A DNA stretch of 64,000 nucleotides from Puniceibacterium sediminis (GCF_900188035.1 NZ_FZNN01000017.1:1-64000), one strand, 5' to 3'. Counted from the stretch's first letter, positions 35,014 to 44,682 are shown. The notes: generated by a model from the sequence alone, not told the origin. Numbers and translations are program-made.

Positions 35014-36403
35014 TCTGGATCGTTATGAGTCCGGCGGGACGGGTCCCAAGTATCGCGCGGTTGCCGGGGCAATCCGGGCGGCTGTGGCGGATGGGATGAT
35101 GAGCGTTGGCGACAGGTTGCCGCCGGTGCGGGAGTTGGCCTGGTCGCTGGGCATCACACCCGGCACGGTGGCGCGCGCCTATACCATTCTGACGGACGAG
35201 GGCGCCCTGCGGGCAGAGGTCGGGCGGGGGACATTTGTGGCCGATCCCGTGTCGCGGGACCTGCAGCGCGACATCAAATGGCAGCAGCACAATGCGCCCG
35301 AAGACACCGATCAGGTCAGCCTGTTTTCGCCCAAATTGCCCGATATGGGGCAGGTGGACATGATCCGCGATGCCTTTGGGCGGTTGGCAGATCGGCCTGC
35401 GTCCAGCCTGTTGAACTATCCGTCGCGCGAGGGGTTCGAGCCTGCGCGCAGCGCGGTGATCGGCTGGCTGAAGGGGACGCCCCTTGGATCGCTTGATCAA
35501 GAGGATATCGTGCTGAGCCATGGCGGGCAGAATGGCATTTCGCTGGTCATGCAGGCGGTGCTGCGCGGGCGGCGTCCTGTGGTGCTGCTGGAAGAGCTGA
35601 CCTATGTCGGGTTCCGCCGGGCTGCGGAATTGCTGCGGGCCGAGGTGGTCGGCGTGCCGATGGATGAACATGGGATTGTACCAGAGGCGCTTGAGGCATT
35701 GGTACGCAAACATGATGCGCAGCTGCTTTGTACCTCTCCGGAAATGCACAATCCGACGGGGCTGTTCACGCCGCTGGAACGTCGCCGCGAGATTGCAGAG
35801 GTGGCGCGCCGCACCGGGCTGCAGATCCTCGAGGATGACTGTTACCGGGTCGGGCGGTCGCGCGAACTGGCCTACCGTGCGCTGTTGCCGGAGCAGAGTT
35901 GGTATGTCTCGTCCATTTCCAAGACCATCACCCCGGCGCTGCGCATCGGTTTTGCCGTGGCGCCACGGGGGCGGCGGTCGGATTTGCGGCGGGTGGCCGA
36001 GCATGGCTTTTTCGGGCTGGCGCGGCCCTTGGCGGATCTGGCCGAAGATATCCTGACACGGCCCGAAACACCCGAGATCATGACGCGGGTGCGCGAAGAG
36101 CTGGAGCGGTATATCCGGGCGGCGGTGAATATTCTGGGCGGGCATGACCTTGTCTGGCGGGCGGACATGCCGTTTTTGTGGCTGCATCTGCCGGCCGGAT
36201 GGCGGGCCGGGGCGTTCTGTCAGGCGGCCGAGGCGCGGGGCGTGCAGGTGCGGGCGGCGGACGAATTCGGCCTGCGCGACGGTTTTGCGCCCCATGCGGT
36301 GCGGATCGGGATCAATGCGCAGGTAACCATGGCAAGTTTCGAGGCCGCGATGGGGCGGCTGCGGGGGCTTCTGGACAATCCGCCCGAGCAGATTTCCGTC
36401 TGA
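35003..36403 (+). CDS. MocR-family regulator (GntR HTH plus aminotransferase domain)
   Basis: This 466-residue regulator fuses a GntR-type winged helix (about 10-75: MMSVGDRLPPVRELAWSLGI, TPGTVARAYTILTDEG) to a class I aminotransferase domain. The PLP lysine is in SSISKTITPALRIGF. HNPTGLFTPLERR and VLSHGGQNGI are other conserved cofactor contacts. MocR proteins sense PLP adducts of amines or amino acids. The ATG at 35003 is chosen because family similarity starts there. Divergence from a DUF1127 gene suggests that gene as a target; no metabolic operon follows. Confidence 0.9.
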   Translation: MDTILDRYESGGTGPKYRAVAGAIRAAVADGMMSVGDRLPPVRELAWSLGITPGTVARAYTILTDEGALRAEVGRGTFVADPVSRDLQRDIKWQQHNAPEDTDQVSLFSPKLPDMGQVDMIRDAFGRLADRPASSLLNYPSREGFEPARSAVIGWLKGTPLGSLDQEDIVLSHGGQNGISLVMQAVLRGRRPVVLLEELTYVGFRRAAELLRAEVVGVPMDEHGIVPEALEALVRKHDAQLLCTSPEMHNPTGLFTPLERRREIAEVARRTGLQILEDDCYRVGRSRELAYRALLPEQSWYVSSISKTITPALRIGFAVAPRGRRSDLRRVAEHGFFGLARPLADLAEDILTRPETPEIMTRVREELERYIRAAVNILGGHDLVWRADMPFLWLHLPAGWRAGAFCQAAEARGVQVRAADEFGLRDGFAPHAVRIGINAQVTMASFEAAMGRLRGLLDNPPEQISV

Positions 36404-36582
36404 CCGGACCTGATCCGGCGGAGCGCGTCTGCGCCGCGCGCTGGTTTCTGGTGCGGGTTGAGAGGCGAGCCCCGGAGGGGATGGGGCGGTGAGAGGCTGT
36501 GCCGGGCGGGCAAATAGTGGGGTATTCAGATACCTTATTTTTAAGTTATTGATTTGGCTTCTTTAAATTGGGTAAGGCGCGC

Positions 36583-36610
36583 TTGACTGTGCGCGTGCAG
36601 GCCGTATAAC
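36583..36610 (+). promoter_or_regulatory. Promoter of rplM-rpsI
   Basis: TTGACT (36583-36588) and TATAAC (36605-36610) have a 16-base spacer and lie 73 bases before the rplM start. The leader between them and the gene is GC-rich and could fold, but no known L13 leader is recognised. Confidence 0.6.
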
Positions 36611-36683
36611 CCGGCAATCGGATTTCGCGGGCCTGTGCGCCAAGCATCGGTCCGGGACACGTCAAACCAAGGGTAACCCCATT

Positions 36684-37148
36684 ATGAAAACCTTCTCTGC
36701 AACACCTGCAGACATCGAGAAGAAATGGATCATCATCGACGCCGAAGGCGTGGTGCTGGGCCGTCTTGCCTCGATTGTCGCCATGCGTCTGCGTGGCAAG
36801 CACAAGCCGACCTTCACACCGCACATGGATATGGGCGACAACGTGATCATCATCAACGCTGAAAAAGTGCAGATGACCGGCAACAAGCGTCAGGAACACT
36901 TTTACTGGCACACCGGACACCCGGGCGGCATCAAGTCCCGCACCAAGCAGCAGATCCTTGAAGGCGCGCACCCCGAGCGGGTTGTCGTCCAGGCGATCAA
37001 GCGCATGCTTCCGGGCAACCGTCTGAGCCGGTCCGTGATGACCAACCTGCGCGTCTATGCAGGCGGCGAGCATCCGCACGAGGCGCAAAGCCCCGAAGTG
37101 CTGGATGTGAAGTCGATGAACTCCAAGAACACCCGGGTGGCACAATAA
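36684..37148 (+). CDS. rplM: 50S ribosomal protein L13
   Basis: L13 is an early-assembling large-subunit protein. The 154-residue product has the family start [36 protein letters not shown] and the [13 protein letters not shown] end. It is the first gene of the usual rplM-rpsI operon; the stop TAA shares a base with the rpsI start codon. Confidence 0.98.
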   Translation: MKTFSATPADIEKKWIIIDAEGVVLGRLASIVAMRLRGKHKPTFTPHMDMGDNVIIINAEKVQMTGNKRQEHFYWHTGHPGGIKSRTKQQILEGAHPERVVVQAIKRMLPGNRLSRSVMTNLRVYAGGEHPHEAQSPEVLDVKSMNSKNTRVAQ

Positions 37149-37633
37149 TGGCTGAGCAAATCAACTCCCTCGAAGAGCTGGGCACCGCTGCCAACGTTGA
37201 AGCCGTTGTCGAAATGGCTGCTCCGCGTGAGCCGCAGCGTGATGCGCTGGGTCGTGCCTATGCAACCGGCAAGCGTAAGGATGCGGTCGCCCGCGTCTGG
37301 ATCAAGCCGGGCTCCGGCAAGGTCATCGTGAACGGCAAGCCGATCAACGATTACTTTGCACGCCCCGTGCTGCAGATGATCCTGAAGCAGCCGTTCACCG
37401 TTTCCGGTACCGAAGACCATTTCGACGTTGTCGCAACGGTCAAGGGCGGCGGTCTGTCTGGTCAGGCCGGCGCTGTGAAGCACGGTGTTTCCAAGGCACT
37501 GCAGCTGTACGATCCGTCGCTGCGCGCAGCCCTGAAGGCCGCCGGTTTCCTGACCCGCGACAGCCGCGTCGTGGAACGGAAAAAGTTCGGTCGCGCCAAG
37601 GCCCGGAAGAGCTTCCAGTTCTCCAAGCGCTGA
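37148..37633 (+). CDS. rpsI: 30S ribosomal protein S9
   Basis: S9 contacts P-site tRNA with its C-terminal tail. The 161-residue product has an N-terminal extension of about 35 residues (acidic then AAPRE), the family core [20 protein letters not shown], and the conserved end SFQFSKR. N-terminally extended S9 is common in alphaproteobacteria. It is followed by a strong terminator. Confidence 0.98.
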   Translation: MAEQINSLEELGTAANVEAVVEMAAPREPQRDALGRAYATGKRKDAVARVWIKPGSGKVIVNGKPINDYFARPVLQMILKQPFTVSGTEDHFDVVATVKGGGLSGQAGAVKHGVSKALQLYDPSLRAALKAAGFLTRDSRVVERKKFGRAKARKSFQFSKR

Positions 37634-37656
37634 TCTTGTCGCTTGTACGTTTTTGC

Positions 37657-37684
37657 AAAGGGCGGTCTTCGGACCGCCCTTTCG
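37657..37684. terminator. Bidirectional terminator after rpsI
   Basis: AAAGGGCGGTC (37657-37667), a TTCG loop and GACCGCCCTTT (37672-37682) form a perfect stem with UUCG-type loop. It lies between the convergent rpsI and sulfotransferase genes and can serve both. Confidence 0.85.
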
Positions 37685-37694
37685 CGTTTGGACC

Positions 37695-38552
37695 TTAGCC
37701 TGCCAGATGGGCGTGTGGCCATACAGCGCGGGCCTGCGGGAAATGGGTCAGGCAATAGGCATAGTCAGCGGCGAAGGCGGGAAACACTTCGCGCGCGAGG
37801 TCGGGGTTCACGCCCGAGCGATCGCCTGAGTCGTTCACCCGTTGGGTGCTGGCGGCAGGGTCGGACGCAACGCCGGCAAAGTCGCTAAGCCGCTGCACGG
37901 ATTCTGCGGTGAACATCGTTTCAAACAGGCCGATATAGGGGCGATCGGTGCCAAAGGCGGCATAAATGTTGCGCAGGGATGTTTCATATGTGACGCCAAG
38001 CCCGCTGCTGATGGCCTCGCGAAAGCGGTCCTCAAAGCTTTGCTGCTGGCTCGATTCGCCGGGGACACGCCCCTTGCGGCGGCGCATCTTGAGGATGGAC
38101 CAGGCGCGTTCGATCGGGTCGCGCATGACAAAGACGGGTTTGACCGTGATGCCGCGGGCCGCAAAGGTCTGGTCTATGTCCTGCAGTACAGCGACAGGCA
38201 GGCCCGCATATCCCGGAGTGATATCGCCGGTGATGTGGATTCCGGGCTGGGCCAGACGCTGTTGGAAATAGTCGAAATAGCGTTCCGGGTTTTGCTGAAG
38301 ATCGTAGCGAAAGGCCGACGATTTGATCGGCAGGCCAAGGCGCGCCGCCAGCGCCGCCTCGAACCGCGTCCAAACGCCGGGCCGGGCCACGCGGTAGCGG
38401 CTGTTGGCGGGCAGGTGCAGCGCATCCCAGATCTGGTATTCGCCCAACCGCCCCATATCGACGCCTTCCGAGCGGTGCAGGTAGGTCTGAATCCATGTGG
38501 TGCCGGACTTTGACGCCCCAAGCCCGAGTATGAATGTCTTTTCGGTTTTCAT
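37695..38552 (-). CDS. Sulfotransferase family protein
   Basis: This 285-residue protein has the PAPS-binding P-loop GLGASKSGTTWIQ (9-21) near its N-terminus and the 3'-phosphate motif VFVMRDPIERAWS around residue 140. It is a sulfotransferase of the NST/Gal type; the acceptor, perhaps a surface glycan, is unknown. AAGGAA lies 12 bases before the ATG at 38552. No glycan gene cluster surrounds it. Confidence 0.83.
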   Translation of the reverse strand: MKTEKTFILGLGASKSGTTWIQTYLHRSEGVDMGRLGEYQIWDALHLPANSRYRVARPGVWTRFEAALAARLGLPIKSSAFRYDLQQNPERYFDYFQQRLAQPGIHITGDITPGYAGLPVAVLQDIDQTFAARGITVKPVFVMRDPIERAWSILKMRRRKGRVPGESSQQQSFEDRFREAISSGLGVTYETSLRNIYAAFGTDRPYIGLFETMFTAESVQRLSDFAGVASDPAASTQRVNDSGDRSGVNPDLAREVFPAFAADYAYCLTHFPQARAVWPHAHLAG

Positions 38553-38650
38553 GGCTTTCGCTATTCCTTGTCTTCTCCGGGGCCTGAATATCGCCGCCGG
38601 AGGCATGAAATCTGTTCTTGTGGCTCGCCAAGGCCGGTAAGGTGGCTGGA

Positions 38651-39268
38651 TCAGCCGTCTGGTGGTAGTAACCCCAACCCGCGCAAATAGATCCCGATGC
38701 CGGATTCAAGCAGATCCTCGGGTGGGTAGGGGCTTTGGGTGCCGGGGGAATTGCGGGCGTAAAGTTCGACCACCCCGTGGCTGAGCGCCCAGATATGCGC
38801 CGAGACCATCGCCGCCGGCGGGCGTTTTGCCGGGGGTATGTGTCGCGACAGACCGGCGGCCGCGCGTTCCTGTACGCCGCGGGCGCGGGCCGACACTTCG
38901 GCCAGAGCGGGAGAGTGATTGACCGAGATACCGCTTTCGAACATCGCGATGTAATGGCCGGGATATTTGCGCGCAAAGGCAAGGTAGGCGCGGCCCGTCG
39001 CCTCGAACGCCGCAAGGGCCGAGGGTTGGCCGCTGTCATAGGCGTATTGCATCAGATCGGCGAAGATTTCATAGCCCTGAAGGGCGGCTTCGGCGATCAG
39101 ATCCTCGCGGCCGGAAAAGTGCCGGTAGACTGCCGCGGGCGTGACGCCTGCCTGTTTCGCCGCTTCTGACAGGGTGAAACCGGTCGGGCCCTTCGCCTCG
39201 ATCAGGGTCAGGGCGGCATCGACCAGCGCCTGCGCCAGATTGCCGTGATGGTAGCCGCGTTTAGGCAT
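38651..39268 (-). CDS. TetR family regulator linked to ppk2
   Basis: This 205-residue TetR-type regulator begins [20 protein letters not shown] and has the HTH segment [20 protein letters not shown]. The C-terminal ligand domain is of the TetR_C_33/WHG type by layout. Its start codon lies inside the 3' end of ppk2 (8-base overlap), so both are translated from one mRNA. The target genes are unknown; autoregulation of the ppk2 transcript is possible. Confidence 0.85.
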   Translation of the reverse strand: MPKRGYHHGNLAQALVDAALTLIEAKGPTGFTLSEAAKQAGVTPAAVYRHFSGREDLIAEAALQGYEIFADLMQYAYDSGQPSALAAFEATGRAYLAFARKYPGHYIAMFESGISVNHSPALAEVSARARGVQERAAAGLSRHIPPAKRPPAAMVSAHIWALSHGVVELYARNSPGTQSPYPPEDLLESGIGIYLRGLGLLPPDG

Positions 39269-40130
39269 CCCAAAGCTCGGGGCCGCCGCAGATCTTGTCG
39301 TCGATCTTGCCAAGCGCCTTGTGGTCCTTGTCCTTGTAGTCCAGCCCCGACAGCACCGTGCGGATCGCATTCAGCCGGGCACGGCGTTTGTCGTCCGAAC
39401 GGATCACCGTCCATGGTGCGGCCTGGGTGTGGGTGATGGTCAGGGTTTCGGGGATCGCCTTGGAATAGGCATCCCAGCGTTTCAGCCCCTCGACATCGAT
39501 CCAGCTGAGTTTCCACTGTTTCAGCGGATCGCTTTCGCGTTCCATGAAGCGGCGCAGTTGTTCTGCCTGTCCGACGTTCAGCCAAAGTTTGAACAGGTGC
39601 AGGCCGTCCCCGACCAGCATCTTTTCCAGATCCGGCACCTGGGCAAAGAAATGTTCACGCTGTGTGGGGGTGCAGAAGTCAAAAACATGTTCGACCACGC
39701 CACGGTTGTACCACGACCGGTCGTAGAACACGATTTCGCCCGCGGCGGGAAGGTGCTGGATGTAGCGCTGGAAATACCATTGCGTTGCCTCGGTGTCCGA
39801 GGGTTTGGGCAGGGCCACCAGACGCGCACCGCGCGGGTTCAGGTTTTCGCGGAATCGCTTGATCGTGCCGCCCTTGCCGGCGGCATCGCGGCCCTCGAAC
39901 AGGATGGCGATACGTGCGCCGGTTTCCCGGGCCCAGGCCTGCATCTTGCCCAACTCGATCTGCAGGCTGTGCAATTCCTTTTCATAGGCTTTTTTTGGCA
40001 TCTGTTCAGAATAGGGGTGATTGGGATTCAGGACGTCGTCCTTTTCCGCCCGCTGGATGGCTTCGCGCACTTCCTTCGGGGCGTCATTTTCGAAAAACGC
40101 ACTGATGGCGCCGTCATAGGGAAGATCCAT
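39261..40130 (-). CDS. ppk2: Polyphosphate kinase 2
   Basis: PPK2 phosphorylates nucleoside diphosphates or monophosphates with polyphosphate. The 289-residue protein has Walker [11 protein letters not shown] (79-88), lid residues [16 protein letters not shown], and Walker [15 protein letters not shown]. This length is that of class I (NDP kinase) enzymes. The ATG at 40130 is chosen with AGGACA upstream; a TTG at 40157 is also in frame. It is the first gene of a two-gene unit with tetR. Confidence 0.92.
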   Translation of the reverse strand: MDLPYDGAISAFFENDAPKEVREAIQRAEKDDVLNPNHPYSEQMPKKAYEKELHSLQIELGKMQAWARETGARIAILFEGRDAAGKGGTIKRFRENLNPRGARLVALPKPSDTEATQWYFQRYIQHLPAAGEIVFYDRSWYNRGVVEHVFDFCTPTQREHFFAQVPDLEKMLVGDGLHLFKLWLNVGQAEQLRRFMERESDPLKQWKLSWIDVEGLKRWDAYSKAIPETLTITHTQAAPWTVIRSDDKRRARLNAIRTVLSGLDYKDKDHKALGKIDDKICGGPELWDA

Positions 40131-40189
40131 GAGAGTTGTCCTGTCTTTTGAAGACAATATGGGATGTTAAGCGGGTTAACGCAATGCAA

Positions 40190-41632
40190 TCAAAGCGGGC
40201 AGGAGGCCGGACCCATCCAGCAGGCGATATGTTCCAGCCAGTTCAGGTACCAGGCGAGCGGGTAGGGATACCAGTGCGCGATCAGTTGGTAGAACGCATA
40301 TGCGATGAGACAGGGGATCAGCAGACAGGTGGTCCAGTAAAGCCCGATGAGCAGCGGGGCAGCCGTCGCGGCAAGCGCGTCTTTGTCGGTGATCATCCCC
40401 TGTAGCGTGCGGCGGAATGCCTTGGGCAGCAGGGCGCCGAGGCTGAACATGCCGACTCCGGCGTGCAGCACAGTGGGTAACAGGGTGGAAAAGAGCATCA
40501 CATAAAGCCAGAGATAGTCTGTGGGGGTGTCCCGGATGCCGTGAAAAAGGTCGGCCAGCGGATAGAGTTCAACCCCGGACAGGGTATTGGCCCCCGCCAC
40601 CGCGATGACCATCCCCGCGCCGGAAATCAGAAAAAGCCCGCAGGCGGCAGCAAGGTCGAAGATGCCAAGGACAACAGCGCGGCGCGGGCGGAGGACGCCT
40701 GCGCGCAACAGCGTCCAGGTCAGGGCATATGAGGCATAGTCAAATATCGCGTTGAGAAGGGGGAGAATGCCAACAAAGAGGAAAGTTACACGGTTGCCTG
40801 TTTGGCTGTCGGCCCAGTTGGCAATGGGTAGGGTTGCGAAAAGACCTGACAACAGCAGAACTGTGTAAAGGAAATAGGCGGCGCGCCCGAACCCTTTCTC
40901 CGAATATCTGTCCACTATGATTGCGCCTGCGATTGGGACTAGGCTTGCGCTTCCAACTTCGCCTACGCCTGCGACAGCGAATGCAAATCCGAATGCGAGT
41001 GCGACCGGGAGTACGCCTGCGAATGCACCTGCGGCTGTGGCTCCCAATGCGACTCCCAATGCGACTGCTAATGCCAATACAAATGTGCCTAAGCTAGAGA
41101 ATGCGGCGGCGACTGCGACTGCCAATACGAGTGAGCCTGCGCCTGCGATCAGCCGTCCCCAAAATTTCCAAAAGATTTTGGGGACGGCTGATGCCAATTT
41201 CGTTAAAGAAAAAATATATGTGGCAATTGCGCAAAACATCACAATCCGTTGCCACGTAGCGCCGGGGGCTGCTATGAACTCTATTCCACCCAGCGCCGCG
41301 CGCCATCCCGGATAGATCCACAGCACTAGCGGAATGCCGATTGGATAGATCACCGCAAACCGCAATGCCCAATTGTACATACGCCAGTCGCGCGGCCAGC
41401 GGGCAACCCGGATCAGGGCGCGTCGATAAAGGCTGCCTGCGCGACCCGGCGCAAAAAGACGCCGCAGACGGGGACGGTAAGTGTCAGATTCGATCAGGAC
41501 GGCGGCTAGGATTGTTATCGCGAGGCTCAGCCAGGGCAGTATCGCCCAGACCCAACCACAGACATTGCCTACGACGGCGCCGAGCGGACCGAGCGTTAAG
41601 CCGTAGATCGTTACTTTCGCCCGAATATCCAT
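40190..41632 (-). CDS. Multi-span membrane protein of unknown function
   Basis: This 480-residue protein has about ten hydrophobic segments, starting with TIYGLTLGPLGAVVGNV. No family is recognised. Residues about 165-235 are an alanine/valine-rich stretch (LALAVALGVALGA and similar) encoded by a GC-rich DNA tract with a short irregular period. Just before it, residues in LASAVPKIFWKFWGRLIAGA are encoded by a perfect 18-bp inverted repeat that looks inserted. The frame is intact. The gene lies between ppk2 and a lipoprotein gene; no partner suggests a function. Confidence 0.75.
   Translation of the reverse strand: MDIRAKVTIYGLTLGPLGAVVGNVCGWVWAILPWLSLAITILAAVLIESDTYRPRLRRLFAPGRAGSLYRRALIRVARWPRDWRMYNWALRFAVIYPIGIPLVLWIYPGWRAALGGIEFIAAPGATWQRIVMFCAIATYIFSLTKLASAVPKIFWKFWGRLIAGAGSLVLAVAVAAAFSSLGTFVLALAVALGVALGATAAGAFAGVLPVALAFGFAFAVAGVGEVGSASLVPIAGAIIVDRYSEKGFGRAAYFLYTVLLLSGLFATLPIANWADSQTGNRVTFLFVGILPLLNAIFDYASYALTWTLLRAGVLRPRRAVVLGIFDLAAACGLFLISGAGMVIAVAGANTLSGVELYPLADLFHGIRDTPTDYLWLYVMLFSTLLPTVLHAGVGMFSLGALLPKAFRRTLQGMITDKDALAATAAPLLIGLYWTTCLLIPCLIAYAFYQLIAHWYPYPLAWYLNWLEHIACWMGPASCPL
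41148..41192. repeat. Perfect 18-bp palindrome inside a coding gene
   Basis: ATCAGCCGTCCCCAAAAT (41148-41165) and ATTTTGGGGACGGCTGAT (41175-41192) are perfect inverted repeats around a 9-base loop. The element is 45 bases long, so it adds 15 codons without a frame change. Its core CCCCAAAAT is shared with the hairpin after tsaD (3310-3334). Confidence 0.85.
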
Positions 41633-41690
41633 GCCGTGCGCACCCCTGACCGCTGGTCAGAGTGGCGGCCCGATCTGCCTGCGTCAAGCT

Positions 41691-42668
41691 TCAGAGCAAC
41701 CCTGCCTTTTGTGCCGCGCGGTCGATGGCATCGACAATTGCCTGGGGTTGCGCATGGTGTGGCATGTGTCCGACGCCGGGCAGGATGGTCAGGCGGCTGT
41801 TGGGCAGCAGCGCATGCAGCGGGCGCGAATGAATGTCGGGACCCACGGTGGTGTCGGCGCCGCCATGCACCAGTTCGACCGGCAGAGTGATGGTGGGGTA
41901 GCGTTTCGACATCGTGACCACGTGCGGGCGCAGGTTGTTCACCTGGCGGCTGTTGGCGCGCAGGGACGCGCGGCGCAGCGTCAGGCGGGGGCCGACGTAT
42001 TGTGCATAACCCGCAGGCACCGGGTTGGGCGCAAAGATATCGGCGACCACGGCGTTGACCTGCTCATTTCCGGCAAAGGCGGTGATGACGGGGGGCACGA
42101 CCGCCCCGCCGATGGCAGAGCCCAGCAGGGTGTAGGAAAATTCCAGATCCCCGGGCCATGGCATGGTCGCGCCCGAAACAATCACCAGCGCCGACGCCGG
42201 GTGGTCCAGCCCCCAGGCCATGGCGACCGCGCCGCCATAGGAGTGCCCCAACACGATGGGCCGCTTCACGCCCAGTTTCTGCGCTGCGGCCCAAAGCATG
42301 TCGGCCTGTTCTGCGGGGCTTTCGGCTGTCGCGTTGAACGCACCACCGTAGGCGTCCGATGCCCGGTCGGTATAGCCAAGGCCGGGGCGATCAAAGGCGA
42401 TGACCCGGTAGCGGTCTTTGACCCGGTCGACAAAATCAAAGGTGAAATCACGCAGATTTCCGGACGCGCCGTGGATCAGCACCAGATCCGGCCCGGACCC
42501 GGTCACATAGGCATGTACCCGGCGCCCGTCACCCAGATCGAAAAACTGCCCGATGGGCGGCCAATTGCGCAGCGCCTCTGCCTCGCGCGTGGCGTTGCGC
42601 TGGCTGACCAGCGCAGAGCAGCCCGCCAGAAGGACCAGCGACAGAAAGATCAGGATACGGATACTCAT
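41691..42668 (-). CDS. Lipoprotein-type alpha/beta hydrolase
   Basis: This 325-residue alpha/beta hydrolase has a lipoprotein signal (LVLLAGC, lipobox cysteine at 17). The nucleophile elbow is GHSYGG, with LIHGASGN as oxyanion loop and GVGHMPHH carrying the catalytic histidine. It is probably anchored to a membrane and acts on an ester, but the substrate cannot be named. It lies 15 bases downstream of metA in the same direction and may be co-transcribed. Confidence 0.82.
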   Translation of the reverse strand: MSIRILIFLSLVLLAGCSALVSQRNATREAEALRNWPPIGQFFDLGDGRRVHAYVTGSGPDLVLIHGASGNLRDFTFDFVDRVKDRYRVIAFDRPGLGYTDRASDAYGGAFNATAESPAEQADMLWAAAQKLGVKRPIVLGHSYGGAVAMAWGLDHPASALVIVSGATMPWPGDLEFSYTLLGSAIGGAVVPPVITAFAGNEQVNAVVADIFAPNPVPAGYAQYVGPRLTLRRASLRANSRQVNNLRPHVVTMSKRYPTITLPVELVHGGADTTVGPDIHSRPLHALLPNSRLTILPGVGHMPHHAQPQAIVDAIDRAAQKAGLL

Positions 42669-42683
42669 ACAGGCACCTTTGCG

Positions 42684-43625
42684 CTACTTGCGCAAATCGG
42701 TGCTTGCCTGGCCAATCTGCGTCATGTCGAAGGGAGTCGTCAGGTAGAGCTCGGAGACCCAGTTGCCATAGAGAAGATGCGCATGGCTGCGCCAGCGGTT
42801 CAGGGGCTTCTGGCTGGGATCGTCCGAGGGGTAGTAATTGGCGGGTACGTTGATCGGATTACCGGCTGCTACGTCGCGGTCGTATTCCTGTTTCAGCGTG
42901 TCGCTGTCGTATTCCAGGTGGTTGAAGATATAGAGTGCGCGGTGGTCGGTATCCTCGACCAGACAGGGGCCGGTGTCGTGGCTGTCGATCAGCACCGGCA
43001 GGCCTGCGGCCTCGATCTCGTCCCGGCGCAGTTCGGTCCAGCGGCTGACGGGGATCACCATGTCGTCGGAAAAGCCGCGCAGATAGGGTGAGGCGGCCGC
43101 AAGGTTCTGGTGACGTGCGCAGCCAAAGGCCTTGTGCGGCAGCAGGTGTTTGGGCACGCCGTGGAAATAGTTGATCATCGCCATGCCGCCCCAGCAGACG
43201 CCGAATGTCGAATGCACATGGGTCTGGGTCCAGTCGAACACCCGGGTGAGTTCATCCCAGTAGGTGACATCGGTATAATCCAGATGTTCGATCGGGGCGC
43301 CGGTGATGATCAGGCCATCGAACTTCTCTCCGCTCGCCTCGACTTCGGAGAAGGGGCGGTAGAAGGCCTCCATGTGTTCGGCGGCGGTATTCTTGGTCTC
43401 GTGTTCGGACATGCGGATCAGGCTGAATTCGATCTGCAGCGGGTTCGCGCCGATGAGCCGGGCGAACTGGGTTTCCGTCTGGATCTTCTTGGGCATGAGG
43501 TTGAGCAGGCCGATGCGGATGGGCCGGATGTCCTGATGGGATGCGGCATCCTCGGGCATGACCATGACACCTTCGCGCGACAGAACGGCGTAGGCGGGCA
43601 GGTCGGAGGGCAGCTTGATCGGCAT
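42684..43625 (-). CDS. metA: Homoserine O-acyltransferase MetA, probably acetyl type
   Basis: MetA acylates homoserine in methionine synthesis. The 313-residue protein has the catalytic cysteine C144 in [11 protein letters not shown]113 in [11 protein letters not shown] aligns with position 111 of E. coli MetA, where glutamate marks acetyl-CoA use and glycine succinyl-CoA use; this enzyme is therefore likely an acetyltransferase despite the usual succinyltransferase name. Upstream, GCGGCT and AGCCGC form a small stem before TCTGACC repeats (43640-43690), but no SAM riboswitch is recognised. Confidence 0.93.
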   Translation of the reverse strand: MPIKLPSDLPAYAVLSREGVMVMPEDAASHQDIRPIRIGLLNLMPKKIQTETQFARLIGANPLQIEFSLIRMSEHETKNTAAEHMEAFYRPFSEVEASGEKFDGLIITGAPIEHLDYTDVTYWDELTRVFDWTQTHVHSTFGVCWGGMAMINYFHGVPKHLLPHKAFGCARHQNLAAASPYLRGFSDDMVIPVSRWTELRRDEIEAAGLPVLIDSHDTGPCLVEDTDHRALYIFNHLEYDSDTLKQEYDRDVAAGNPINVPANYYPSDDPSQKPLNRWRSHAHLLYGNWVSELYLTTPFDMTQIGQASTDLRK

Positions 43626-43759
43626 CTTGGGATCCTTGCATATCGGCGGGTCAGAGATAGGTCAGAGCGGCGGCTATCACAAGCCGCGGGCGTATTGGGT
43701 GGTTGACGGGAGGTAAGTAAGCGCCGCGCCAGATGCTACGTCCGACCGCCGGGCGCTGG

Positions 43760-44623
43760 TCAGCCTTGCCGGGAAAGCGCCTGAGCGATCACCGCCTCGA
43801 ATCCCTGCTGGGTGCTGACATCGGCCAGATCGGACGCCTCGACCGTGATGCCCCAGTTGCGCGCCATGGCTTCGTAGCGCGGCTGGCGGTGGGCGAGGGC
43901 CTGAGCGTAGGTCCAGCGGATAAAGGCATCGGGGTCCACATCCGTTTCGGCGCAGTTGTTCAGCGCCAGGTATTCCGTCCAGACCCGCATCAGGAATTCC
44001 GGCTGATAGGCCATCGGCTTGGGCGCGCGGTCGAACCGGCGGATCAATTCTTCGGTATGTGCCTCGGTGCCACGGATCCAGACCATCAGGCAGTGGCGCG
44101 ACAGTTCCGACAGGATCGGATCGGCGGGATCGTCGGCATCGACCCATTCACAGATCGACCCACCGGTGTCGCAGACGAAATGCGGATAGCCATAGAGTTC
44201 TTCGGCCCGGTCGATGAAATAGCCGGTGTCCAGCAGCGCCTGCTTTTCGGCGCGGGCGAACTGATCCTGTCGGCGCTGATAGGAGCTGATCGGCAGGCCG
44301 CCCCGGGCCTCATCCCCCGGTTTGCCCAGATAGGCCGACACGGCGGCAAGGTTGTCAAAGGTGATGTTCGATCCGATGTGGATCGAATCGCTCATCAGCA
44401 GGTCGCGCAGGAAGGGCACCTTCATCGCCTGCAGCTTGGCGTTGTCGGCGATATATTCGCCCATGTAGCGGGTGCCGATGCGGTAATCGATCGAGTAGTG
44501 AAACCAGTCGCCGCGTTTGCGCAGCATGTCGGATACATGCGTCTTGCCCAGACCCGACATGGCAAACAGAAGAACGCGCTTGCGGGGCGCGGAAAGCCAG
44601 GCATCGGCAGAGTCATAGAGCAT
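43760..44623 (-). CDS. Rhodobacteraceae P-loop ATPase of unknown function
   Basis: This 287-residue protein has a Walker A motif in LLFAMSGLGKTHVSDML (about 17-33) and several conserved-looking segments (WFHYSIDYRIGTRYMGEY, HFVCDTGGSICEW). It resembles a protein that I associate with metA-linked loci in roseobacters, but no function is known. The ATG at 44623 has GGCGCGCC upstream and no clear binding site. It follows the exporter gene and precedes metA by 134 bases, on the same strand. Confidence 0.75.
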   Translation of the reverse strand: MLYDSADAWLSAPRKRVLLFAMSGLGKTHVSDMLRKRGDWFHYSIDYRIGTRYMGEYIADNAKLQAMKVPFLRDLLMSDSIHIGSNITFDNLAAVSAYLGKPGDEARGGLPISSYQRRQDQFARAEKQALLDTGYFIDRAEELYGYPHFVCDTGGSICEWVDADDPADPILSELSRHCLMVWIRGTEAHTEELIRRFDRAPKPMAYQPEFLMRVWTEYLALNNCAETDVDPDAFIRWTYAQALAHRQPRYEAMARNWGITVEASDLADVSTQQGFEAVIAQALSRQG

Positions 44624-44682
44624 TGGAGGCGCGCCTTTGGTCAGAGTGTGTGACCTGTTGGTAGCCAGAGCGCGCGGTGGCG

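Noticed and set aside
40917-41315. Alanine/asparagine-rich frame on the + strand opposite the membrane gene
   Set aside because: It results from the low-complexity tract of the minus-strand gene and has no start signal or family.
43626-43759. SAM riboswitch ahead of metA
   Set aside because: SAM-responsive RNAs are known upstream of methionine genes in alphaproteobacteria, and a GCGGCT/AGCCGC stem with two TCTGACC copies is present. I could not match the conserved core of SAM-II or SAM-SAH, so I do not call it. A covariance model search would decide.
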